Below, piece by piece: positions 56,817-64,000 of a stretch of DNA of 64,000 nt. This DNA is from Streptomyces sp. CB02009. Its GTDB lineage: Bacteria; Actinomycetota; Actinomycetes; Streptomycetales; Streptomycetaceae. The notes beneath the pieces were generated by a model. That model was given only the letters and a program-made list of their open reading frames with translations, was not told the origin of the DNA and made no database searches. The stretch lies in the NCBI RefSeq assembly GCF_001905825.1, contig NZ_LIVV01000007.1:186001-250000 (forward strand). The letters are read 5' to 3'. Position 1 is the first letter of the stretch, and each line of letters begins with the position of its first letter. Made by a program: the position numbers and the translations under genes.

Positions 56817-57800
56817 ATGAGCAGCAGCGACCAGAACACCCCGCGCGGCCCGATCGACTCGTCCCGCATCCCGCGGTACGCCGGTCCCGCGACGTTCGCC
56901 CGGCTGCCGCGGCTCGACGAGGTCGGCACCGCCGACATCGCCGTGGTCGGCGTCCCCTTCGACAGCGGCGTCTCCTACCGCCCCGGCGCCCGCTTCGGCG
57001 GCAACGCCATCCGCGAGGCCTCCCGCCTGCTCCGCCCGTACAACCCGGCGCAGGACGCCTCCCCGTTCGCCCTCGCCCAGGTCGCGGACGCCGGTGACAT
57101 CGCCGCCAACCCGTTCAACATCAACGAGGCCGTCGAGACCGTCGAGGCCGCCGCGGACGACCTGCTGAACTCCGGCGCCCGCATGATGACCCTCGGCGGC
57201 GACCACACCATCGCGCTGCCGCTGCTCCGCTCCGTCGCCAAGAAGCACGGCCCCGTCGCCCTGCTCCACTTCGACGCGCACCTCGACACCTGGGACACGT
57301 ACTTCGGCGCCGAGTACACCCACGGCACCCCGTTCCGCCGCGCCGTCGAGGAGGGCATCCTCGACACCGAGGCGCTCTCCCACGTCGGCACCCGCGGCCC
57401 GCTGTACGGCAAGCAGGACCTCACCGACGACGAGAAGATGGGCTTCGGCATCGTCACCTCGGCCGACATCTACCGCCGCGGCGCCGACGAGGTCGCCGAC
57501 CAGCTGCGCCAGCGCATCGGCGACCGCCCGCTGTACATCTCCATCGACATCGACTGCCTCGACCCGGCCCACGCGCCCGGCACCGGCACCCCGGAGGCGG
57601 GCGGCATGACCTCCCGCGAGCTCCTGGAGATCCTCCGCGGCCTCTCCTCCTGCAACCTGGTCTCGGCCGACGTCGTCGAGGTCGCCCCGGCCTACGACCA
57701 CGCCGAGATCACCGCGGTCGCCGCGTCGCACACGGCCTACGAACTGACGACGATCATGGCCCGCCAGATCTCGGCGGAGCGCGCCGCCGGCGCGAAGTAA
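56817..57800 (+). CDS. Ureohydrolase (agmatinase/guanidinobutyrase family)
   Basis: The 327-residue manganese enzyme of the arginase/agmatinase family has His130 (GGDHT), Asp153-His155-Asp157 (LLHFDAHLDTWD) and Asp244-Asp246 (SIDIDCLDPAHAPG) as metal ligands, followed by GTGTPEAGGMTSRE. Such enzymes split a guanidino compound to urea plus an amine. Usual annotation is agmatinase (speB), but agmatinases, guanidinobutyrases and guanidinopropionases cannot be told apart by motif alone. The next gene encodes a ThDP enzyme that could make 4-guanidinobutyraldehyde, which favours guanidinobutyrate as substrate. Confidence 0.9.
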   Translation: MSSSDQNTPRGPIDSSRIPRYAGPATFARLPRLDEVGTADIAVVGVPFDSGVSYRPGARFGGNAIREASRLLRPYNPAQDASPFALAQVADAGDIAANPFNINEAVETVEAAADDLLNSGARMMTLGGDHTIALPLLRSVAKKHGPVALLHFDAHLDTWDTYFGAEYTHGTPFRRAVEEGILDTEALSHVGTRGPLYGKQDLTDDEKMGFGIVTSADIYRRGADEVADQLRQRIGDRPLYISIDIDCLDPAHAPGTGTPEAGGMTSRELLEILRGLSSCNLVSADVVEVAPAYDHAEITAVAASHTAYELTTIMARQISAERAAGAK

Positions 57801-57829
57801 CCTCCCAGGCCGTAGCGGGCTCAGGTGCG

Positions 57830-57866
57830 GGGTGGGTACGGCCCGGTCGCCGGGTCGTACCCACCC
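57830..57866 (+). terminator. Strong hairpin between ureohydrolase and ThDP enzyme genes
   Basis: GGGTGGGTACGGCCCGG (57830-57846) pairs with CCGGGTCGTACCCACCC (57850-57866), a 17-bp stem with one G-T pair and a TCG loop, only 45 bases before the next start. It may partly terminate or act as an attenuator inside the cassette. Confidence 0.75.
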
Positions 57867-57910
57867 GTTCCGCCCTGCGGAACGCCTGCCCACAACCTGA
57901 AGGGACCCCC

Positions 57911-59593
57911 ATGACCCACGACCACGACCTGGTGCTGCGCCCGACCGCCGCCCAGACGGAGGCCGCGCTCAACCCGCCCGCCGGGCGCAACGGCGGCGAC
58001 CTCGTCGTCGAGACCCTCACCGGCCTCGGCGCCACCACCGTCTTCGGCCTCCCCGGCCAGCACGCCCTGGGCATGTTCGACGCCCTGCGCCGCTCCTCCC
58101 TCCGGTACGTCGGCCTCCGCGTCGAGAACAACGCGGGCTTCGCCGCCGACGCGTACGGCCGGATCACCGGCGAGGCGGCCCCGCTGCTGCTCTCCACCGG
58201 CCCCGGCGCGCTCATGTCGCTCGCCGCGCTCCAGGAGGCGGCCGCCGCCTCCGCGCCCGTCCTCGCGATCGGCAGCCAGATCCCGGTGGCCGGCCTCGGC
58301 GGCGGCCGGCACGGCTACCTGCACGAGCTGCGCGACCAGCAGGCGTCCTTCCGGGACATCGTGAAGTCGGTCCACACCGTCCGTACGCAGTCCCAGATCC
58401 CCTCGGCCATCGCCGCGGCCTGGGAGTCGGCGCTCACCGCCCCGCACGGGCCGGTCTGGGTGGAGATCCCGCAGGACGTGCTCCTCGCGGAGACCGCCCT
58501 GCCGGTGGTGACGGCCATGGACGCGACGCCCGAGGACATCGCCCCGCGCCCCGAGCTCACGGCGGTCGCCGCGCACCTCCTGGCGAACGCCGAGCGCCCC
58601 GCGATCATCGCGGGCGGCGGGGTCGTCCGCTCCGACGCCTCGGGCAAGCTCCTCGCGCTCGCGGAGCGGCTCGACATCCCCGTGGTGACGACCTTCGGCG
58701 GCAAGGGCGCGTTCCCCTGGGAGCACCCGCTGTCGCTGCAGTCCTGGCTGGAGGACCGGCACACCACCGACTTCCTGGAGGACGCGGACGTCCTGCTCGT
58801 CGTCGGCTCGGGCCTCGGCGAGCTGTCCTCGAACTACCACACCTTCGCGCCGCGCGGCCGGGTGATCCAGATCGAGGCGGACGCCGGGAAGCTGGAGTCC
58901 AACCACCCGGCGCTCGGCATCCACGCGGACGCCCGGCTCGCGCTCCAGGCACTCCTGGAGACGGCGCCCGAGCGCCGGGACGCCACCGCTCCCGAGCGGG
59001 TCTCGGCCGTCCTGACCAAGGTCCGGGACCGGATCGCGGCGCAGGACCTCGGCCTGGAGCAGCGGATCGTCGCGGCGGTGCGGGAGGCGCTTCCCGAGCG
59101 GTCCCCGAGCTTCTGGGACATGACGATCCTGGCGTACTGGGCCTGGTCGGCCTTCGACGCGAAGCACCCGAACACGATGCACTCCGCGCAGGGCGCGGGC
59201 GGCCTCGGCTACGGCTTCCCCGCGGCGCTCGGCGCGGCGGCGGCGGACCCGAGCCGGCCGGTGCTCGCGGTGTCCGGCGACGGCGGAGCGATGTACTCGA
59301 TCGCGGAGCTGGCGACGGCGAAGCAGTACGGCCTCGACGTGACGTGGCTGATCGTGGACGACGGCGGCTACGGCATCCTGCGCGAGTACATGACGGGCGC
59401 GTTCGGCGAGGCCACGGGCACGGAGCTGTCCCGCCCGGACTTCGTGGCGCTTGCGGAGTCCTTCGGCGTCCCGGCGACCCTGACGAGCCCGGAATCCCTG
59501 ACGGCGGACCTCGCGAAGGCCCTCGCGACCCCGGGCCCGTCGGTGGTCGTCCTCCCGGCCCTCCTCCGCATGTTCGAGCCGACGCACCTCTGA
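57911..59593 (+). CDS. Thiamine diphosphate-dependent decarboxylase (2-ketoarginine decarboxylase candidate)
   Basis: The 560-residue protein has the three ThDP-enzyme domains: N-terminal PYR (about 20-180, with VENNAGFAADAYGRITG and STGPGALMS), middle (200-340), and PP domain (370-555) with GDGGAMYSIAELATAKQYGL. The usual NN before GGYG in the ThDP motif is replaced by DD (LIVDDGGYG). Acetolactate-synthase-like relatives include AruI, which decarboxylates 2-ketoarginine to 4-guanidinobutyraldehyde. Placement beside a ureohydrolase supports that role, but pyruvate oxidase-like or other keto-acid activities remain possible. AAGGGA precedes the ATG. It follows a hairpin and probably shares the cassette promoter in part. 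Confidence 0.8.
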   Translation: MTHDHDLVLRPTAAQTEAALNPPAGRNGGDLVVETLTGLGATTVFGLPGQHALGMFDALRRSSLRYVGLRVENNAGFAADAYGRITGEAAPLLLSTGPGALMSLAALQEAAAASAPVLAIGSQIPVAGLGGGRHGYLHELRDQQASFRDIVKSVHTVRTQSQIPSAIAAAWESALTAPHGPVWVEIPQDVLLAETALPVVTAMDATPEDIAPRPELTAVAAHLLANAERPAIIAGGGVVRSDASGKLLALAERLDIPVVTTFGGKGAFPWEHPLSLQSWLEDRHTTDFLEDADVLLVVGSGLGELSSNYHTFAPRGRVIQIEADAGKLESNHPALGIHADARLALQALLETAPERRDATAPERVSAVLTKVRDRIAAQDLGLEQRIVAAVREALPERSPSFWDMTILAYWAWSAFDAKHPNTMHSAQGAGGLGYGFPAALGAAAADPSRPVLAVSGDGGAMYSIAELATAKQYGLDVTWLIVDDGGYGILREYMTGAFGEATGTELSRPDFVALAESFGVPATLTSPESLTADLAKALATPGPSVVVLPALLRMFEPTHL

Positions 59594-59597
59594 TCGG

Positions 59598-59642
59598 GGC
59601 GCGGTCCCACGGCGCGGTCCCACGGCGCGGTCCTAGGACCGC
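59598..59642. repeat. 13-bp direct repeats joined to a 16-bp perfect palindrome
   Basis: GGCGCGGTCCCAC is repeated at 59598 and 59611, with a partial third copy at 59624 that runs into the palindrome GCGGTCCTAGGACCGC (59627-59642). It lies between the ThDP enzyme stop and the ABC transporter start, and could act as a terminator or operator. Confidence 0.65.
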
Positions 59643-59760
59643 GGTCCCGTCCCCGTGGGACCTCCGGACGAATCCCCGGCCCGGATTGTTGCGGCGGGAT
59701 GAAATCGCAGCCCACCCGTGTTGGGGCTTCCGGTAGAGCAGGACGAACGGGAGGCCACTC

Positions 59761-62700
59761 GTGGCGGCGGTCGGGGAAAAACAGCAGGGCTGGGCGCGCA
59801 GGCTCGCCGGGTACGCGTGGCGGTACAAGGCGAACACGTTGCTCGCGCTCGGGTCCTCGCTGGCCGGCATGGCCGTGCTCGCCCTCGTGCCGCTGGTCAC
59901 CAAGGTGATCATCGACGACGTCATCGGGACGAAGACCCGGGACCTCGCGGTCTGGACCGGCCTCCTCATCGGCGCCGCCGTCCTCGTCTACGCCCTCACC
60001 TACATCCGCCGCTACTACGGCGGACGCCTCGCCCTCGACGTCCAGCACGACCTGCGCACCGACATGTACGCCACCATCACCCGGCTCGACGGGCGACGGC
60101 AGGACGAACTGTCGACCGGGCAGGTCATCGGGCGGGCCACCAGCGACCTGCAGCTCATCCAGGGCCTGCTGTTCATGCTCCCGATGACCATCGGGAACGT
60201 GCTGCTCTTCCTCATCTCGCTGGGCGTCATGGCCTGGCTGTCCCTCCCGCTCACGCTCGTCGCGCTCGCCGTCGCCCCCGCCCTCTGGTTCATCGCCAAG
60301 CGCAGCCGCACCCGCCTCCACCCCGCCACCTGGCACGCGCAGCAGCAGGCCGCGGTCGTCGCCGGGGTCGTCGACGGGGCCGTGACCGGCGTCCGGGTCG
60401 TGAAGGGCTTCGGCCAGGAGGACCAGGAGACCGGCAAGATCCGCGAGGCCGGGCGGAAGCTGTTCGCCGGCCGGCTGCGGACGGTCCGGCTGAACTCCCG
60501 GTACACCCCGGCCCTCCAGGCCGTGCCCGCCCTCGGCCAGGTCGCCGTGCTGGCCCTCGGCGGCTGGCTCGCCTACCGCGGCCAGATCACCCTCGGCACC
60601 TTCGTCGCCTTCTCCGCCTACCTGGCCTCCCTCGTCGGCCCGGTCCGCATGCTCGCCATGGTCCTCACCGTCGCCCAGCAGGCCCGCGCCGGCGTCGAGC
60701 GGGTCCTCGACCTGGTCGACACCGAGCCGGCCATCAAGGACGGCACCAAGGAGCTGCCCGCCGACGCTCCGGCGACCGTCGAGTTCGACGACGTGTCGTT
60801 CGCGTACGAGGGCGCCGACGGCAGGACCAGCCCCGTCCTCGACGGGTTCTCGCTGGAGATCCGGGCCGGCGAGACCGTGGCCGTGGTCGGCGCCTCCGGC
60901 TCCGGCAAGTCCACCGTCTCCCTGCTCCTGCCGCGCTTCTACGACGTCGGCCACGGCGCCGTCCTCGTCGGCGGCCACGACGTCCGCGAGCTCACCCTCG
61001 ACTCGCTGCGCGCCGCGATCGGCCTGGTCCCCGAGGACTCCTTCCTCTTCTCCGACACGGTCCGCGCCAACATCGCGTACGGCCTCCCGGACGCCACCCA
61101 GGAGCAGATCGAGGCGGCCGCCCGCGCCGCCCAGGCGGACCGTTTCATCGCCGAGCTGCCCGACGGGTACGACACCAAGGTCGGCGAGCACGGCCTCACC
61201 CTCTCCGGCGGCCAGCGCCAGCGCGTCGCCCTCGCCCGCGCGATCCTCACCGACCCCCGGCTGCTCCTCCTCGACGACGCCACCTCCGCCGTCGACGCCA
61301 AGGTCGAGCACGAGATCCACGAGGCCCTGAAGTCGGTGATGGCGGGCCGTACGACCCTGCTCATCGCGCACCGCCGCTCCACCCTCGGCCTCGCCGACCG
61401 CATCGCGGTCCTGGAGGACGGCCGGCTCGCCGACATCGGCACCTACGCCGAGCTGGAGGAGCGCTCCCCGCTCTTCCGCCGCCTGCTCACCGACCCCGAC
61501 GAGCTGGGCGCCGTCTCGCCCGGCCACCTCACCCCCGCCGAGGTCCCCGAGGACCGCACCCTGCGGGCCGAACTGGACGCCGAGTTCGACGCCGAGCGCG
61601 GCCTCACCCCCGCCCTGTGGGTGCGGGAGGAGACCACCGACCGGGAGAGCGACGCGCCCGGGGCCACACCCGAGCTGCTCGCCGCCGTCGAGGCGCTGCC
61701 GCCCGCCGACGACACCCCCGGCATCGACGAGGGCCGGGCCGTCTCGCCCGAGGACAGCTACGGTCTGCGCCGGCTGCTCCGCGGCTTCGGCGTCCCGCTG
61801 CTCATCAGCCTCGGCCTGGTCGCCCTCGACGCGGGCGCCGGCCTGCTGCTGCCGGTCCTGATCCGGCACGGCATCGACGAGGGCGTGAACCGGCTCGCGA
61901 TCGGCGCCGTCTGGGCGGCCTCCGCGTTCGCCCTGGTCACCGTGCTCGTGCAGTGGGTCGCGCAGACCGCGGAGACCCGGATGACCGGACGTACCGGCGA
62001 GCGGGTCCTCTACGCGCTGCGCCTGAAGATCTTCGCCCAGCTCCAGCGGCTCGGTCTCGACTACTACGAGCGCGAGCTCACCGGCCGGATCATGACCCGG
62101 ATGACCACGGACGTGGACGCCCTGTCGACGTTCCTGCAGACGGGCCTGGTCACCGCCTTCGTGTCCGTGGTGACCTTCTTCGGGATCATGGTCGCGCTGC
62201 TGGTGCTCGACCTCCAGCTCGCCCTGGTGGTCTTCGCGACGCTGCCGGTCCTCGCCGTCGCCACGTACTACTTCCGCCGCTCCAGCGTGAAGGCGTACGA
62301 GCTGGCCCGCGAGCGGATCAGTGTCGTCAACGCCGACCTCCAGGAGTCCGTCTCCGGCCTCCGGATCGTGCAGGCCTTCCGCCGCGAGGAGTCCGGCGCG
62401 GCCCGGTTCGCCGAGCGCAGCGACCACTACCGCGAGGCGCGCGTCCGCGGCCAGTGGCTGATCTCCGTCTACTTCCCGTTCGTCACCCTGCTGTCCTCGG
62501 TGGCCGCCGCCGCCGTCATGATCGTCGGCGCGAACCGCATCGACGGCGGCACCCTCACCACCGGCGCCCTCGTCGCCTACCTCCTCTACATCGACCTGTT
62601 CTTCGCCCCCGTGCAGCAGCTCTCGCAGGTCTTCGACGGCTACCAGCAGGCCGCCGTCTCGCTGAAGCGGATGCAGGAGCTCCTCCAGGAGCCGACGTCG

Positions 62701-63525
62701 ACGGCCGCCGCGCCCGCACCCCTGGACGTGCTGTCGCTGCGCGGCGAGATCGCCTTCGAGGACGTCTCCTTCGCGTACGGCGGCGAGGACGGCGCCCCGA
62801 AGGAGGAGACCGCCCTCACCGGCATCGACCTGCGCATCCCGGCCGGTCAGACCGTCGCGTTCGTCGGCGAGACCGGCGCGGGCAAGTCCACCCTGGTCAA
62901 GCTCGTCGCCCGGTTCTACGACCCGACGGGCGGCCGGGTCACCGCCGACGGCACCGACCTGCGCGACCTCGACCTCACCGCGTACCGGCACCGGCTCGGC
63001 GTCGTCCCGCAGGAGGCGTACCTCTTCGCCGGGACGATCCGCGACGCCATCGCGTACGGCCGCCCCGACGCGACCGACGCCGAGGTGGAGGCGGCGGCCC
63101 GCGCTGTCGGCGCCCACGACATGATCGCGACCCTCGACGGCGGCTACCTCCACGAGGTCGCCGAGCGGGGCCGCAACCTCTCGGCCGGTCAGCGCCAGCT
63201 CATCGCGCTGGCCCGCGCCGAGCTCGTCGACCCGGACATCCTGCTCCTCGACGAGGCCACGGCGGCCCTGGACCTGGCCACCGAGGCCCAGGTCAACCAG
63301 GCCACCGACCGCTTGGCCGGCCGCCGTACGACGCTGGTCGTCGCCCACCGGCTGACCACCGCCGCCCGCGCCGACCGGGTGGTCCTCATGGACCACGGAC
63401 GGGTCGCGGAGGACGGCACCCACGAGGAGCTGCTCGCCCTGGACGGCCGGTACGCGACGCTGTGGCGGACGTTCATCGGCGAACCCGCCGACGAGGTCGA
63501 CGAGGAGGAGCCGGAGCGGGTGTGA
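59761..63525 (+). CDS. Fused full-length ABC exporter (two membrane plus ATPase halves)
   Basis: The 1254-residue protein contains two complete TMD-NBD halves in one chain. NBD1 has Walker A GASGSGKST (377-385, Lys383), signature LSGGQRQR and Walker B LLLLDDATSAVD, where the catalytic Glu is replaced by Asp506. NBD2 has GETGAGKST (Lys1042), LSAGQRQL and Walker B LLLDEATAALD with Glu1165. Each half starts with six membrane helices. This asymmetry is known from heterodimeric exporters, where one site is degenerate. Exporters of this type pump drugs or lipids from the cytoplasm. GTG start with GGGAGG upstream. Confidence 0.94.
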   Translation: MAAVGEKQQGWARRLAGYAWRYKANTLLALGSSLAGMAVLALVPLVTKVIIDDVIGTKTRDLAVWTGLLIGAAVLVYALTYIRRYYGGRLALDVQHDLRTDMYATITRLDGRRQDELSTGQVIGRATSDLQLIQGLLFMLPMTIGNVLLFLISLGVMAWLSLPLTLVALAVAPALWFIAKRSRTRLHPATWHAQQQAAVVAGVVDGAVTGVRVVKGFGQEDQETGKIREAGRKLFAGRLRTVRLNSRYTPALQAVPALGQVAVLALGGWLAYRGQITLGTFVAFSAYLASLVGPVRMLAMVLTVAQQARAGVERVLDLVDTEPAIKDGTKELPADAPATVEFDDVSFAYEGADGRTSPVLDGFSLEIRAGETVAVVGASGSGKSTVSLLLPRFYDVGHGAVLVGGHDVRELTLDSLRAAIGLVPEDSFLFSDTVRANIAYGLPDATQEQIEAAARAAQADRFIAELPDGYDTKVGEHGLTLSGGQRQRVALARAILTDPRLLLLDDATSAVDAKVEHEIHEALKSVMAGRTTLLIAHRRSTLGLADRIAVLEDGRLADIGTYAELEERSPLFRRLLTDPDELGAVSPGHLTPAEVPEDRTLRAELDAEFDAERGLTPALWVREETTDRESDAPGATPELLAAVEALPPADDTPGIDEGRAVSPEDSYGLRRLLRGFGVPLLISLGLVALDAGAGLLLPVLIRHGIDEGVNRLAIGAVWAASAFALVTVLVQWVAQTAETRMTGRTGERVLYALRLKIFAQLQRLGLDYYERELTGRIMTRMTTDVDALSTFLQTGLVTAFVSVVTFFGIMVALLVLDLQLALVVFATLPVLAVATYYFRRSSVKAYELARERISVVNADLQESVSGLRIVQAFRREESGAARFAERSDHYREARVRGQWLISVYFPFVTLLSSVAAAAVMIVGANRIDGGTLTTGALVAYLLYIDLFFAPVQQLSQVFDGYQQAAVSLKRMQELLQEPTSTAAAPAPLDVLSLRGEIAFEDVSFAYGGEDGAPKEETALTGIDLRIPAGQTVAFVGETGAGKSTLVKLVARFYDPTGGRVTADGTDLRDLDLTAYRHRLGVVPQEAYLFAGTIRDAIAYGRPDATDAEVEAAARAVGAHDMIATLDGGYLHEVAERGRNLSAGQRQLIALARAELVDPDILLLDEATAALDLATEAQVNQATDRLAGRRTTLVVAHRLTTAARADRVVLMDHGRVAEDGTHEELLALDGRYATLWRTFIGEPADEVDEEEPERV

Positions 63526-63596
63526 GTACCCGGCCGTCCCGCGGGTGAGTACGCGGGCGGATACGGGAGCACGGGCGGGCGGGGTGGGATGGGGGC

Positions 63597-63950
63597 ATGA
63601 GCCCCGAGCCCCGCACCCGCGCCGCCTCGCCCGTCCCGATCACCCCGCCGGACGTCGAGGGCCCGCGCCTGCGGAGGCGGTCGGCGGTGTGGGCGGGGCT
63701 GTTCGTGCCCGCGGCCCTGCTCGCCGGCCTCCTCGTGCTCGGCCGCGAGAACGCCGCCCGCTGCCTCACCCACGGGGACTCCTGCGACGGCACCCCCGGC
63801 TTCCTGTACGCCGCCGCCCTGGCGATCGCCTTCGCGGCGCTTCTCACCGCGCAGGGGACCTCCCGCCCGGGGCTCCGCAGGGCGGCGTGCCGGACCCAGA
63901 TCGGCGCCGAGGGTGTCTTCCTTGTCCTCCTGCTCACCGCGTTCTCGTAG
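63597..63950 (+). CDS. Small membrane protein, unknown function
   Basis: The 117-residue product has a Pro/Arg-rich N-terminus, then a membrane helix (VWAGLFVPAALLAGLLVLG), an outer loop with two cysteines (CLTHGDSCDG) that may form a disulfide, a second helix (FLYAAALAIAFAALLTAQG) and a third at the end (GVFLVLLLTAF). No family is recognised. It is 71 bases downstream of the ABC exporter on the same strand and may be co-transcribed. A GGGGG tract precedes the ATG. The remaining 50 bases of the window hold nothing recognisable. Confidence 0.65.
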   Translation: MSPEPRTRAASPVPITPPDVEGPRLRRRSAVWAGLFVPAALLAGLLVLGRENAARCLTHGDSCDGTPGFLYAAALAIAFAALLTAQGTSRPGLRRAACRTQIGAEGVFLVLLLTAFS

Positions 63951-64000
63951 CGGGCGGCCAGAGCGGAGGCAACCATTCCGGCCCGGGGTGCGTCGTACGC

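Noticed and set aside
59368..63423. 1351-codon minus-strand frame opposite the ABC exporter
   Set aside because: The opposite strand carries complete ABC motifs; the frame is open only because of G/C-biased third positions.

Overview
The window is a stretch of high-GC actinobacterial chromosome, almost certainly from a Streptomyces. The supporting evidence is strong third-position G/C bias, GTG and TTG starts, leaderless promoters, an adpA gene with a TTA (bldA) codon, a complete desferrioxamine operon behind iron boxes, and gene order (orn-adpA, glmS, hexosaminidase, desABCD, leucine-degradation operon) that I recall from the S. coelicolor core chromosome. I see no prophage, insertion sequence, CRISPR array or large biosynthetic cluster. 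Gene density is high and most genes are housekeeping or developmental.

Region by region. 1-3160: the tail of a secreted protein, tRNA-Lys, a prim-pol-like protein, a small conserved protein, and a TetR/peroxiredoxin-like divergent pair with a clear operator-promoter. 3216-8062: a tightly overlapping minus-strand set made of a membrane PAP2 phosphatase, a Cas4/AddB-like Fe-S nuclease, a 528-residue protein of unknown function and an SF1 (Dna2/Upf1-like) helicase; this is the best candidate for an undescribed system. 8208-16311: histidine phosphatase, XRE/TPR regulator, spermidine-synthase-like protein, an OmpR-type two-component system and a secreted CBM2-GH18 chitinase. 16524-21606: aspartate 4-decarboxylase with two tandem aspartate:alanine antiporters, a predicted proton-motive metabolic cycle. 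21865-29408: small membrane protein, tRNA-His, oligoribonuclease, the developmental regulator AdpA, a universal stress protein, a YaaH-family transporter and GlmS. 29613-37390: GH20 hexosaminidase and the desABCD siderophore operon plus a siderophore-interacting reductase, both iron-box controlled. 37487-43836: leucine/isovalerate degradation operon (carboxylase beta, carboxylase alpha, HMG-CoA lyase, acyl-CoA dehydrogenase) with its divergent TetR regulator and twin operators. 43914-53497: phosphatase-like protein, secreted FG-GAP protein, CDF metal transporter, thioesterase and acyl-CoA dehydrogenase, a membrane-anchored HTH protein, a small secreted protein and a metzincin protease. 53519-59593: PucR regulator, sodium/solute symporter, ureohydrolase and a ThDP enzyme, which I read as a guanidino-compound (arginine or guanidinobutyrate) catabolic cassette. 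59761-63950: a fused ABC exporter and a small membrane protein.

Two themes link the loci. Amino-sugar use appears in the chitinase, hexosaminidase and GlmS, with a DasR-like site at the hexosaminidase promoter. Amino-acid catabolism appears in the aspartate, leucine and guanidino modules. Starts were chosen by ribosome-binding site, operon overlap and family alignment from memory; no database search was possible, so all family names rest on motif and sequence recognition.
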